Origin: CBDFHC01 sp965247585
GTDB taxonomy: Bacteria; Chloroflexota; Dehalococcoidia; Lucifugimonadales; GCA-2712585
Reading direction: 5' to 3'
NCBI GenBank assembly: GCA_965247585.1
Contig: CBDFHC010000003.1
Coordinates: 248,001 to 312,000, forward strand
Length of the DNA stretch: 64,000 nt
The translations under genes and the position numbers were made by a program. A model generated the notes under the pieces. It worked only from the letters and a program-made list of their open reading frames with translations, was not told the DNA's origin and searched no databases. The stretch's first letter is position 1, and each line of letters starts with the position of its first letter. Positions 1 through 8,233 of this stretch are shown piece by piece.

Positions 1-339
1 CTCCTCGGCGGCGTTGATGGGGTTTTCCAGCGTGGGGAGGGGGTTGCCTAGCAGCACGATTTTGGCCTTTTTGGTCATGCCGGCAAGGACGGAGGCGAAG
101 ACGTTGATCTTGGCCTGCATGCAGAAGGGCGCGTTGTGGTGCTCGTTGAGCATAATGCCATCTACGCCCACTTCCTCGGCGTAGAGGTACTCTTCCAGCC
201 GTTCGTTGTATAGGCGGCTGCCCGCCACCGGGTCGAAGTGTTTGTTGGAGAAGAGGAGGGCGCTGGTGCCGCCATTCTTGCGGGCCTCCTCCTCTGGGAA
301 GGTGGACATGGGCTGCTCGGTGAAGTACATGAGGAACAT
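1..339 (-). CDS. LLM-class flavin-dependent oxidoreductase, N-terminal part
   Basis: The gene runs off the left edge, so only the first 113 codons are visible. The protein begins MFLMYFTEQPMSTFPEEE and carries EEVGVDGIMLNEHH followed by a MTKKAKIVLLGNPLP segment, the arrangement of the first beta-alpha units of the luciferase-like TIM barrel (EHH motif near residue 68). Such enzymes use reduced flavin and oxygen to oxidise small organic substrates, usually in the cytoplasm; the substrate cannot be told from this piece. The ATG at 339 is preceded by AGGAGA about 5 bases upstream, which fixes the start. A second family member lies at 16315. The C-terminal two thirds are outside the window. Confidence 0.85.
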   Translation of the reverse strand, partial: MFLMYFTEQPMSTFPEEEARKNGGTSALLFSNKHFDPVAGSRLYNERLEEYLYAEEVGVDGIMLNEHHNAPFCMQAKINVFASVLAGMTKKAKIVLLGNPLPTLENPINAAEE

Positions 340-454
340 TGTTTTCTCCTATTTTCCGCGGCTTCCGCCGGTTGAAGTAGTGCTACTGTTATTTGTCACG
401 GGGTTGCTGACCAAGCTTCTCGACCAGCCCCCTGACCTCCTTCCTGGATTGTAA

Positions 455-565
455 GGACCGGGGAATTGGAAACGATTTCTGAGGGACACCCTCAGACTCC
501 CGGCAGCCACCACCCGGGTTCCCTGCACCCTCCCGTGCGGTTGGGCTCGGAAGTGGGCTGTAAGT
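455..565 (-). repeat. Interspersed repeat copy A
   Basis: The spacer between the LLM gene and the alpha/beta hydrolase (340-669) contains no convincing gene. It holds a minus-strand copy of the window-wide repeat: a perfect 8-bp hairpin TCTGAGGG-ACA-CCCTCAGA at 478-496, followed by the GGTTCCCTGCACCCTCC module. The rest of the spacer shows nothing I recognise. Confidence 0.75.
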
Positions 566-669
566 AACTCTTGGAGGTAGGCGAGCATTGCCCTGTCCCC
601 GTCCTTCCCGTAAATCAGGCAGGTAGTACATAGCCGCGTAATTTGTGATGCTACTTTCCGTGAGGTCAC

Positions 670-1461
670 TCAGCTCTGGGTGAGGAAGCTGTTAATCAGG
701 GAGGCGAGCTGTTGGGATTGCTCCATGTCAGGGAGGTGGCCGCAGTTGGGGAGCTGCTCCAGCCGGGCGTTGGGGAGGAGCTGTTGGTAGCGCTGGCCAC
801 AGGAGAGCGGGGCCACCTTGTCGTCTTCGCCCCAGACTACCAGCGTCGGGTTGGGGATGCCTGGAAGAAGTGCGGGGAGGGCCTGGTCAAACATGTAGGG
901 CTTCCAGGCTATGCGGGCGGTCATCTCCCGGTTGACCTCCCAGGTCTCCTTTTGCTCCAGGGAAGGGTCGTCCCCGAAGTGCTCGTGAAAGATGGCGGGG
1001 TTGTGGAAGCAAAGCTTGGCATACTCGTCGCCGGCCAGGAGGAACTGGTCCAGGATCTCGCCTTCGGTGGGTTGGAGCCCCATGGCGCCAACGAGGACTA
1101 TCTTGTTGAATCGGCTGTGGGACATGGCGGCCAGCTCCGCGGCCATCCAGCCGCCGAAACCCAGGCCCACCACGTTGACGGCGTCCAGCCCGGCCTCTCG
1201 CATGAACCAGGAGTAGACCAGGGCCATGTCCCGGACGGACCGCATCCACTCTGGACGGTCTACGCCGTCGAAGCCGGGGTGCGAGGGGACGAAGACGGTG
1301 GAGTTCTGGGCCAGTTGTTCGTAGAACGGGAGCCAGCCGGGCTTCCCAACGTCGTCATGCAGGACCAGGAGAGGGTGACCGCTTCCGGCCTTCATGAACG
1401 GGATTTCAAGGTCCGCGACGCGCACGTTATCTTGTGTGAAGGTGGAGGAGGTGGTGGTCAT
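670..1461 (-). CDS. alpha/beta hydrolase fold protein lacking the usual nucleophile
   Basis: A 263-residue single-domain alpha/beta hydrolase. The ATG at 1461 has GGAG about 7 bases upstream; reading further upstream only adds a Pro/Thr-rich stretch unlike the family, so the shorter start is chosen. Visible landmarks are the HDD oxyanion-region segment near residue 35, the nucleophile elbow VVGLGFGGW near residue 98, the acid in WGEDDKVAP and the terminal histidine in NCGHLPDME. In the canonical elbow G-x-Ser-x-G a serine (or Asp/Cys) is the nucleophile; here the middle residue is glycine. The fold assignment is firm, but a normal Ser-Asp-His hydrolase mechanism is not supported. It could be a cofactor-free oxygenase-like or binding member, or an inactive paralogue. 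Neighbours are catabolic genes on the same strand. Confidence 0.8.
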   Translation of the reverse strand: MTTTSSTFTQDNVRVADLEIPFMKAGSGHPLLVLHDDVGKPGWLPFYEQLAQNSTVFVPSHPGFDGVDRPEWMRSVRDMALVYSWFMREAGLDAVNVVGLGFGGWMAAELAAMSHSRFNKIVLVGAMGLQPTEGEILDQFLLAGDEYAKLCFHNPAIFHEHFGDDPSLEQKETWEVNREMTARIAWKPYMFDQALPALLPGIPNPTLVVWGEDDKVAPLSCGQRYQQLLPNARLEQLPNCGHLPDMEQSQQLASLINSFLTQS

Positions 1462-1633
1462 GGTGGCTCCAGGGTTAGTTTGGGGTTGGGCGGTATGGTA
1501 GTTATGGGTGGCAGGGCTGTCAATGTCGGTATGGGGTGGCCGGACGTTGGGTGGCGGAAGTGAGCCGGTCGGACGTGGACATGGATATGGGCACACCCGT
1601 CCAGGGGTCCAGGGCCAACGAGAGAAGAGAAGG

Positions 1634-3253
1634 CTATTCCGAGGGGTAGATGAGGGTGTCTGGGGAGTTGGCGAACCAGCCGAACCAGAAGCTCATGTGG
1701 GCCGGGAGGCGGTCGAGCTGTTGGGAGGGGTCTTCACGGCTGACCAGGGCGTCTTCGGTAGCTTGCCAGAGGCCGCCGTGCTGGTCGGTGAGGAGCTGGG
1801 CGTCCGTCTGGCCGGACTCGGGCCCGGGACTGAATTCCAGCTCTCCGCGGCGGTAGGCCCGGGCGGCCCCGCCGGCCTGGGTCACGACCACCAGGGGTTC
1901 GCTGCCCAGAAAGTCGTTGACCACGGGCTGCTGCTGGAGCGCTGCCAAGGGGTAGGCCTTGGCCTCGCCGCCAAGGCGGATCCCCAGCACCACGGTCTTG
2001 ATCTCCAGGACGGCGTTTTGCTGCCAGACGGGGAACATGGTATCCGGGCTTGCGAAATAGTCGTGGTAATTGGAAGTGGGGTCGGATTCGGGGTTATACG
2101 CGGCTGGCGGGAATACCCCGGTGGTGATGTCCAGGATCGTGGTGTCCGGGTGCTCGCCCAGCCATTCGGCCCAGGTGGTGACCAGAACAGGGAAGAAGTC
2201 CAGCTTGATTCCGCTGTTGGCTAGGCTGCCGACCACGGGCTCCCCGGTGAACTGGCGCCAGAGCGAATTGGTCTTGCGGTCATACATCAGCTTGTTGCTT
2301 AGGTAAAGAAGACCCGAGGTGCCGAAGGTGACCCTCTCCCCGTCTAGCTTGGCGGAATACACGATTCCGGTGCCGCAGAGCGTTCAATAGGCCAGGGCGA
2401 TGGGCTCACCCCCCAGCACATCGTTGGCCATCTCATGCATGTTGAGGATGCGGTGGGGATAGGCGTGGTGCTCCCCGTTAATGGAGACGCCGAAGACCCG
2501 GTCGTCGGCTTTCATGAATGCGGCCTGGTTGGCGAAAATAACCGGGGCGTCCCGGAGGTCCGGGATGCCGTCCTTTCGGACGCCGCCCCAGACTATCTCC
2601 TCCAATCGGATGCGTGCCTGGACATTATCGGGAAAGAAGAGGGCTATGTTGGGGTCTATGAAGCGAAAGAGACCACGCCTAAATCCTGAATAGCCCTCCG
2701 GGGCTACCACCTCCTGGTGGCGGCCCAGCCAGAGGGCGCCTTCGGTCCAACCATAGTCCAACTGGCTGAAGTCTTGCCCGGTGAGCTGTGTCAGGGCGTC
2801 GCGAATCTCTGGTCCCAATGAGTTGGGCGCCAGGAAGAGAAGGTCCAGAAGGACGGGTACGAAGGAGATGTTGCCTCCGCGGCCCATCTCCACAATTATG
2901 TCCTTGTTGATTGCGTCCGGCGGAATGCCGGAGGAGAGGGCGAAGATGATGTCCACGGTGGTCATCATCATGGCTGTGGGGTCGGTGTAAGTGGGGACGC
3001 CGCCGCGGTTGACGGTTGTGGTGGTGGGTTGTGGCGTTGGTGTGACGTCGGGAGCGAGGTTGGTGGCAGCGGGCTGAGTTTCGGTGTCGGCGGGTGGCGC
3101 GGTTGGGGAGGAGGTGGGGCCGGGGGTTTTGGTGGGGGCGTCGGGAAGGGCGCTATTGCAGGCGGCGATCAACAGGGCAAACACCGCTAGCCCTATGAAG
3201 GGGGCCAGCAGTTTGGCCCGGCGGCTAATTTGGATGTAGGGGCTTATGCGCAA
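1634..3253 (-). CDS. DUF3179 lipoprotein with in-frame TGA (candidate selenoprotein)
   Basis: One reading frame of 540 codons encodes a DUF3179 protein if the TGA at 2386-2384 (codon 290) is read through. The TTG start at 3253 follows GGGAGAAG. Residues 1-32 form a lipoprotein signal (lipobox LIAAC), then a Thr/Pro linker, then the DUF3179 domain: SINGEHHAYPHRILNMHEM, VLGGEPIALAY, [TGA], TLCGTGIVYS, FGTSGLLYLSNKLMYDR, SLWRQFTGEPVVG. In this family the position after ALAY/VTY is the first Cys of a conserved CxxC (usually YCPLCG). The TGA therefore sits exactly on that Cys, giving UTLC if decoded as selenocysteine. There is no frameshift, and both halves are conserved and intact. The domain is probably extracytoplasmic; its biochemical function is not established to my knowledge. 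Alternatives are a one-base nonsense mutation from TGC/TGT or a sequencing error. Confidence 0.75.
2353..2386 (-). promoter_or_regulatory. Putative bacterial SECIS-like hairpin after the in-frame TGA
   Basis: Directly downstream of the TGA (2386-2384) there are 20 bases and then a 5-base loop CGTGT closed by a perfect 6-bp stem, CGGAAT (2369-2364) with ATTCCG (2358-2353). The loop carries G at its second position. Bacterial SECIS elements are small hairpins inside the coding region, with an apical loop roughly 16-37 bases after the UGA and a G early in the loop, so spacing and loop fit. The lower stem is weak (two G-C pairs with a bulge). A 6-bp hairpin can arise by chance in GC-rich DNA. Confidence 0.4.
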
Positions 3254-3489
3254 GTCTTCTCCCGCCGGCGGCGATATTCGAATGGGATGCCATGGCGCCG
3301 GCCCGCCGAGGTGTTTTTGGGCGCGGCGGCCGTTGTCGCTTACTCGTAGGATGTAAGTGATGCGCTTTGCGGTGCAGGTTTCGATTCACGGAGGCGCGGC
3401 GGCTGGGGAGGGCGGGGGTGAGGTGTCAGCCCGCCAGGGGTGGGCTGGGGTAAGGTCCGGGCTACAATATGCGGCGCGAAAGGTGTGTG

Positions 3490-3972
3490 ATGGCGAAGGA
3501 AGATTTCAGGTTCCACTTTCCGCTTAGGGTGCGGTGGCCGGAGTGCGATGCGCAGGGTATAGCGTTCAACGGGGCTTACCTCACCTGGACCGAGGTGGCG
3601 TATGCGGAGTATTGCCGGCATCTGGGGTTCCGGCTGTACAAAGCGTCGGAGCTGAACATCTTCGACACGGTGACAGTGAAGGTGACGATTGAGTACAAGG
3701 CCCCGGCGCTGATGGACGAGGTGCTGGATGTTTGGGTGCGGGTGGCGCGGATGGGAAATAGCAGCCTAACGCTGGAGTTCGAAATGTGCCGCGAAGGTGG
3801 GGACGTGCTGGTGGCAAAGGTGGAGGGGATTTACGCCACGTACGATAACCAGACGCGGAAGACCTACCCCATACCGGACGAGGTGAGGCGGGTCTTCAGC
3901 CATTTTGAGGAGACGGGAGATCGGGTCTCCATCTCGGAGCTGCCGGGATTGGGGCAGGTGGCGGTGGGGTAG
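3490..3972 (+). CDS. acyl-CoA thioesterase, 4HBT hot-dog family
   Basis: A 160-residue single hot-dog domain protein. The ATG at 3490 follows AAAGGTGTG; an in-frame ATG 7 codons earlier lacks a better signal. The N-terminus FHFPLRVRWPECDAQGIAFNGAYLTWTEVAYAEY is the 4-hydroxybenzoyl-CoA thioesterase signature, with the Asp in ECDAQGI (near residue 19) at the position of the catalytic acid in the YbgC/FadM-like class. These enzymes hydrolyse acyl- or aroyl-CoA thioesters in the cytoplasm. The gene is divergent from the DUF3179 lipoprotein and convergent with the 2-oxoacid dehydrogenase pair; the actual acyl group is unknown. Confidence 0.85.
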   Translation: MAKEDFRFHFPLRVRWPECDAQGIAFNGAYLTWTEVAYAEYCRHLGFRLYKASELNIFDTVTVKVTIEYKAPALMDEVLDVWVRVARMGNSSLTLEFEMCREGGDVLVAKVEGIYATYDNQTRKTYPIPDEVRRVFSHFEETGDRVSISELPGLGQVAVG

Positions 3973-4056
3973 GGGAGAGGAAGCGGCGCCACCTGGCCTG
4001 GTCAGACTCTCCTGCGCATGCCCGGTGGGGACTCCTCCGGAGTGACAGTGAGCGGC

Positions 4057-5088
4057 TTACCCCTGCCCCATGGCCTGGCGCACGCCCGCCAGGACCCGCG
4101 CGGCGTCCGGGATGTAGGCTTGCTCCAAATTCGGGCTGTAGGGCACTGGGACGTGGGGCGCCTGGACTCGCTTGATCGGGCCGTCCAGGTAGTCGAAGGC
4201 CTCCTCGGCAACAATGGCGGCGATGTCCCCCGCGACGCTGCACTTCGGCGTGTCTTCATCGACGATGACCAGGCGATGGGTCTTTCGCACCGACTCCAGG
4301 ATATGGTCGTAGTCCAGGGGTGAGATGCTCAGGAGGTCTATGACCTCCGCCTGGATGCCTTCTTGGGCGAGAGTTTCAGCAACTTCGGTGCAGAGGTGGA
4401 CCATGGCCGAGATGCCGACCATGGTGACGTCAGTGCCCTGTCGGAGCGTGCGGGCTTTGCCTATGGGGTAGGTGTAGGACTCCTCCGGCACGGCGGACTT
4501 CATTCGATAGAGGCTCTTGTGGTCAATGAAGATGACGGGGTCGTCGTCACGGATGGCGGAAATAAGGAGCCCCTTGGCGGTGTAGGCGTCCGAGGGGAGG
4601 ACGACCTTGAGGCCTGGGAAGTGGGCGAATATGGAATAGAGGCTCCCCGAGTGCTGGGCGGCGGCGCGGGAGCCGGCCCCTATGCGGGTCATCAAGGTGA
4701 AGGGCATCTTAACCTGGCCGCCGTACATGTAGCGCATTTTGGCGGCGTTATTGGTGATCTGGTCCAGGCAGACGCCCAGGAAGTCGATGTACATGAGCTC
4801 GGCGATGGGCCGCAGACCGGTGGTGGCGGCCCCAATGGCTGCGCCTATGAAGCCGGCCTCGGACAGCGGGGTGTCGCGGACACGCTCCTCGCCGAACTTC
4901 TGGATGAGGCCGCGTGTGGTGCGGTAGGCGCCGCCCCAGGCGTCTATGATGCCCAGGTGGGCACGGCCGGCGCCCCCGGCCATCTCCTCGCCCATGAGAA
5001 TGACATCAGAGTCACGCTCCATCTCCTGGTGGAGGGCTTCGTTAACGGCGTCGCGGTATTCCAGCTCGCGTTGGGTGGACGTGGTCAT
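4057..5088 (-). CDS. 2-oxoacid dehydrogenase E1 component, beta subunit
   Basis: 343 residues matching the E1-beta subunit of pyruvate, branched-chain 2-oxoacid or acetoin dehydrogenase. Visible landmarks include YRDAVNEALHQEMERD at the N-terminus, the MGEEMAGGAGRAHLG segment with the Glu that activates thiamine diphosphate, DTPLSEAGFIGAAIGAA, and the C-terminal transketolase domain with VIDLLSISPLDYDHI and VIVDEDTPKCSVAGDI. The ATG at 5088 has AGGAGAT upstream and was preferred to further in-frame starts that add unrelated residues. It lies 58 bp downstream of the alpha subunit on the same strand, so the two are surely co-transcribed. No E2 or E3 gene is in the window, so the acceptor complex and substrate remain open; acetoin dehydrogenase-type is possible. 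Confidence 0.9.
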   Translation of the reverse strand: MTTSTQRELEYRDAVNEALHQEMERDSDVILMGEEMAGGAGRAHLGIIDAWGGAYRTTRGLIQKFGEERVRDTPLSEAGFIGAAIGAATTGLRPIAELMYIDFLGVCLDQITNNAAKMRYMYGGQVKMPFTLMTRIGAGSRAAAQHSGSLYSIFAHFPGLKVVLPSDAYTAKGLLISAIRDDDPVIFIDHKSLYRMKSAVPEESYTYPIGKARTLRQGTDVTMVGISAMVHLCTEVAETLAQEGIQAEVIDLLSISPLDYDHILESVRKTHRLVIVDEDTPKCSVAGDIAAIVAEEAFDYLDGPIKRVQAPHVPVPYSPNLEQAYIPDAARVLAGVRQAMGQG

Positions 5089-5097
5089 TTTCGTATC

Positions 5098-5140
5098 TCC
5101 TCGCGAAGGGGCTCCGCCCCTCTGCACTCCCCATCTTTGA
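5098..5140 (-). repeat. Interspersed repeat fragment between E1 alpha and beta genes
   Basis: The 58-bp spacer of the E1 operon holds the GGGGAGTGCAGAGGGG / CCCCTTCGCG inverted motif that precedes the central hairpin in copies H (near 29120) and L (near 62090). Only this module is present. The stem GAGGGGCGGAGCCCCTTC could form a hairpin in the mRNA between the two cistrons. Confidence 0.5.
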
Positions 5141-5146
5141 GGTGGA

Positions 5147-6154
5147 CTAAAAAAGCATTGTGGCGCCGCGTTTGAGCTCTGCCAGAGGGTAGTCAGCGTA
5201 GACATCTGTGTAGAGTTCTGACAGGTCTGGCTCCGGGGATGCGGCGGCGAATTCAGTGGCCTCGTCCATGAGGCGCTCCACGTTCTGGTCAATGGTGTCC
5301 ATGTCGTCCTGGGTCAAAAGCTCGCGCTCCAGGACGGAGCGCTTGAACTGGTCCAAGGGGTCCCGGGCCTTCCATAGGTCCTCTTCCGCCTCGGTGCGGT
5401 AGGTTCTAGGGTTGTCCATACCGGCGTGGCCGTGATAGCGGTAAGTCTTGCACTCCAGCAGGGTGGGACCCTCGCCGGCGCGGGCGCGCTGTACCGCCTC
5501 GGCGGTGGCGTCGTAGACGGCGAATACATCCATGCCATCAACAACGACGCCGGGGAAGCCGTAAGAGGCGGCCCGGTCCGCTATGTTGGGGATGCCCACG
5601 GCGTACTCCACCGGCGTGGACTCGGCGTAGCCGTTGTTTTCGCAGATGAAGAGCACGGGCAGCTTCCAGACGGCGGCCAGGTTCATGGACTCGTGTACGA
5701 CGCCCTGGTTGCTGCCTCCGTCGCCGAAGAAGGCGACGGACACCTGGTCTGTGCCCTTGATTTTGGCTGTCAGCGCGGCGCCGACGGCCAGGGGAACGCT
5801 GGCGCCGACGACGCCGTTGGCCCCCAGCATGCCCTTGGTCATATCGGCTATATGCATAGAGCCGCCCTTGCCTTTGTCGCTGCCGGTGGTGCGGCCGAAG
5901 AGCTCTGCCATCATGGCCTTAACATCCACGCCCTTGGCGATGCAGTGGCCGTGGCCGCGATGGGTGCTGGCCAAGTAGTCGTCATTGCGGAGGTTGGCGC
6001 AGATGCCGGTGGGCACCGCCTCCTGGCCCACGGAGCGGTGCACCACGCCGGAGATCCCGCGGGAGGTGACCTCGTAGAATCCCCGCTGCTCAAAGAGCCG
6101 GATTGTGGCCATGGTATCATATATCCAGAGGAGCTTTTCGCGTTCAATTTCCAT
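5147..6154 (-). CDS. 2-oxoacid dehydrogenase E1 component, alpha subunit
   Basis: 335 residues of the thiamine diphosphate-dependent E1-alpha family. The ThDP motif is FFGDGGSNQG (about residue 144) continuing to the Asn in CENNGYAES; HRSVGQEAVPTGI, STHRGHGHCIAKG and GRTTGSDKGKGGSMH are the other family signatures, and KTYRYHGHAGMDNPRTYRT lies in the C-terminal part. The ATG at 6154 has GGAG at a proper distance. Together with the beta subunit it decarboxylates a 2-oxoacid or acetoin and transfers the acyl group to a lipoyl E2 that is not encoded nearby. The pair could be pyruvate, acetoin or branched-chain specific; sequence reading alone does not separate these. Confidence 0.9.
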   Translation of the reverse strand: MEIEREKLLWIYDTMATIRLFEQRGFYEVTSRGISGVVHRSVGQEAVPTGICANLRNDDYLASTHRGHGHCIAKGVDVKAMMAELFGRTTGSDKGKGGSMHIADMTKGMLGANGVVGASVPLAVGAALTAKIKGTDQVSVAFFGDGGSNQGVVHESMNLAAVWKLPVLFICENNGYAESTPVEYAVGIPNIADRAASYGFPGVVVDGMDVFAVYDATAEAVQRARAGEGPTLLECKTYRYHGHAGMDNPRTYRTEAEEDLWKARDPLDQFKRSVLERELLTQDDMDTIDQNVERLMDEATEFAAASPEPDLSELYTDVYADYPLAELKRGATMLF

Positions 6155-6234
6155 GTTAACTCCGGGCGGTTTGGCTTGGGGATTAGGCGATAGGTGGGAT
6201 GTTGGTCATGATATGGCTGGGTGTAGGGTGTGTC

Positions 6235-6480
6235 AATTCTGACAGACACCCTCAGAATCGCCGCAGGGAACCCAGGCGATCCCGATTCTCTGCGTTCATC
6301 GGGACCTTCTGCCTGCACTCTCCTGTGGGGTTGGTGTTGATTGTGCGCAGGAGACGCGTGTTTAAAGGCCGGGCTACGCTATTTCCGAGGGAATCCTGCA
6401 TGCCGATTGCGACCGGCGCCACCAGGGATGAAAATCTAAGGTTGGTGATAGAAACGCACCGAAGGTCCATTTTCGAGGGG
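6235..6480 (-). repeat. Interspersed repeat copy B (degenerate)
   Basis: The 393-bp divergent spacer between the E1-alpha gene and the SagB-like gene has no supported gene. Read on the minus strand it shows the modules TTCATCCCTGGTGG, a CCGGTCGCAATCGG hairpin, GCACAATCAACACCAACC, GAGAGTGCAG and a decayed central hairpin (TCTGACAG-ACA-CCCTCAGA) seen in the other copies, so it is an older, nearly complete copy. Confidence 0.65.
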
Positions 6481-6547
6481 GTGGTTGCGGGTTGGACATA
6501 GGGTAGATTAGGCTGGGCCGACGGTAAAATTGGGTTGGAGGAGCCGG

Positions 6548-8101
6548 ATGGGGAACGCGGACATTAATGCGGCGTGGGAGTACCACAATGAGACCAAGCA
6601 CAGCCTGGAGAGTGTCAGGACCAGTGCGCACTACCTGGACTACTCGAACCAGCCGCGGTCTTACAAGGTGTACAAGGGACTGAAAAGCGTTTCGTTGCCC
6701 AGGGAGTTTCCGGCCTCGGACTTGGGCGCTCTGGAGGCAATTGGAGGTGGGGCGGCGGGTCCTGGCCAGGCAAGGGAGTTGGACCTGGCAACGCTGGCGG
6801 CGGTGCTGCACTACAGCGCGGGGGTCACGAAGTGGCTGAAGATTCCCGGGGGCCGGATGGCGTTTCGGGCGGCGGCGTGTACGGGGGCGCTCTACCATAT
6901 CGAGCTGTACGTTGTGTGCGGAGATATGGACGGGTTGGAGGCGGGGGTGTACCAGTACAGCGCTCCGGAGAGCTCGCTGGTGCGGTTGAGGAAGGGGGAC
7001 TATCGGGGCGTTCTGGTGGAGGCGGCAGCGGGTGCGGAAGGGGTGGAGCAGGCCCCGGCGACGGTTGTTTACACCAGCACGTACTGGCGAAACGCGTGGA
7101 AGTATCAGGCCAGGGCGTACCGGCACTGCTTCTGGGACGGTGGGACTATCATGTCCAACATGCTGGCGGTGGCCCGGGCGCAGGGCCTATCCGCCCGGGT
7201 GGTGACGGGCTTTGTGGACCAGCAGGTGAACGGGTTGCTGGACCTGGACGAGAAAAGGGAGGTATCCCTGGCGCTGGCGCCGCTGAGCAACGGGAGCGCC
7301 GCGGTAGGGAGTCCAGGGAGGGTAGAGAAGTTGGGGTTGGAGACGGAGCCAGTGTCCCAGCGGGAGGTGGAGTACCCGGCGATTGGAGAGATGCACCGGG
7401 CGTCTTCGCTGGAGACCGCGGAGGATGTGAGGGCGTGGCGATTGGACGCAAGGAGCAATCCGCCGGGAGGGTTGGCGCCAGGAGGGTTGGTGCCGCTGCG
7501 GCCGATGGCGCCGGAGGAGATGCCGCGGGATTCCATTGAGCGGGTGATCCGGCGCAGAGGTTCGTCGCGCCGGTTTGAGCGGGAGGCGATCAGCTTCGAG
7601 GCGCTTTCCACGATGCTGGAAATGGGGTTGGGCGGGGTGGAAGCGGACTTTTCTTCGTCGACGGCGCCGGGGCAATTGACCCAAGCCTACCTGATTGTGA
7701 ACGCGGTGGAGGGGTTGGAGAGCGGCAGCTACGTGTATCACGCGGGGCAGGGGCTGGAATTGCTCAGGGTGGGACAGTTTCGCCGGGGGGCGGAGTACCT
7801 GGACCTGGGGCAGGAGCTGGCAGGGGACGCCGCGGTGAACGTCTACTTAATGTCCGAGTTGGGCGAAGTACTGCGGCGGTTTGGTAACCGGGGCTACCGT
7901 GCGGCGCAACTTGAGGGCAGCGTCAACGGGGGAAGGCTGTACCTATCGGCGTACGCTCTGGGGTTGGGGGCCACGGGGCTGACGTTTTATGATGACGACG
8001 TAACGGAGTTCTTTTCACCCCACGCGGAGGGGAAGAGTCCCATGTTTCTTTTGGCGGTGGGGGTGCCGGGCCGGCGAAGTCCAGCCGCTGCTACCGATTG
8101 A
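6548..8101 (+). CDS. SagB/ThcOx-type nitroreductase-fold oxidoreductase, two domains
   Basis: 517 residues made of two tandem nitroreductase-like (FMN) domains. The N-terminal half begins YHNETKHSLES...YLDYSNQPRSYKVYKG and has RAAACTGALYHIELYVV and FWDGGTIMSNMLAVARAQGLSARVVTGF, typical of the SagB/ThcOx family. The second half repeats the plan: VIRRRGSSRRFEREAISFEALSTML, then LYLSAYALGLGATGLTFYDDDVTEFF. The ATG at 6548 follows GGAGGAG and is preferred to a TTG six codons earlier. SagB proteins oxidise azoline rings in peptide natural products; no YcaO cyclodehydratase or precursor peptide is visible here, so this is probably a stand-alone flavoenzyme of unknown substrate. It is divergent from the E1 operon. 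Confidence 0.8.
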   Translation: MGNADINAAWEYHNETKHSLESVRTSAHYLDYSNQPRSYKVYKGLKSVSLPREFPASDLGALEAIGGGAAGPGQARELDLATLAAVLHYSAGVTKWLKIPGGRMAFRAAACTGALYHIELYVVCGDMDGLEAGVYQYSAPESSLVRLRKGDYRGVLVEAAAGAEGVEQAPATVVYTSTYWRNAWKYQARAYRHCFWDGGTIMSNMLAVARAQGLSARVVTGFVDQQVNGLLDLDEKREVSLALAPLSNGSAAVGSPGRVEKLGLETEPVSQREVEYPAIGEMHRASSLETAEDVRAWRLDARSNPPGGLAPGGLVPLRPMAPEEMPRDSIERVIRRRGSSRRFEREAISFEALSTMLEMGLGGVEADFSSSTAPGQLTQAYLIVNAVEGLESGSYVYHAGQGLELLRVGQFRRGAEYLDLGQELAGDAAVNVYLMSELGEVLRRFGNRGYRAAQLEGSVNGGRLYLSAYALGLGATGLTFYDDDVTEFFSPHAEGKSPMFLLAVGVPGRRSPAAATD

Positions 8102-8233
8102 GCGGACTGGAAGGCTGGCGGCTAATGATGGGCGCAGGCCTGAACTGGATGCAGTCCATGGTCTGCCGCCCAGCGGCGAACTCAATGCCGACGCGCTGCA
8201 TGGCCGTTTTTTAATGCCGCTCGCTCCGCCGTT

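Noticed and set aside
712..1563. Plus-strand open frame of 283 codons
   Set aside because: It is antisense to the alpha/beta hydrolase and starts and ends without ribosome site or motifs; a third-position GC shadow.
1634..2362. Second half of the DUF3179 gene as an independent gene with GTG start
   Set aside because: The supposed start lies in the middle of the conserved domain, without a ribosome site, and the upstream half ends in the same domain in the same frame.
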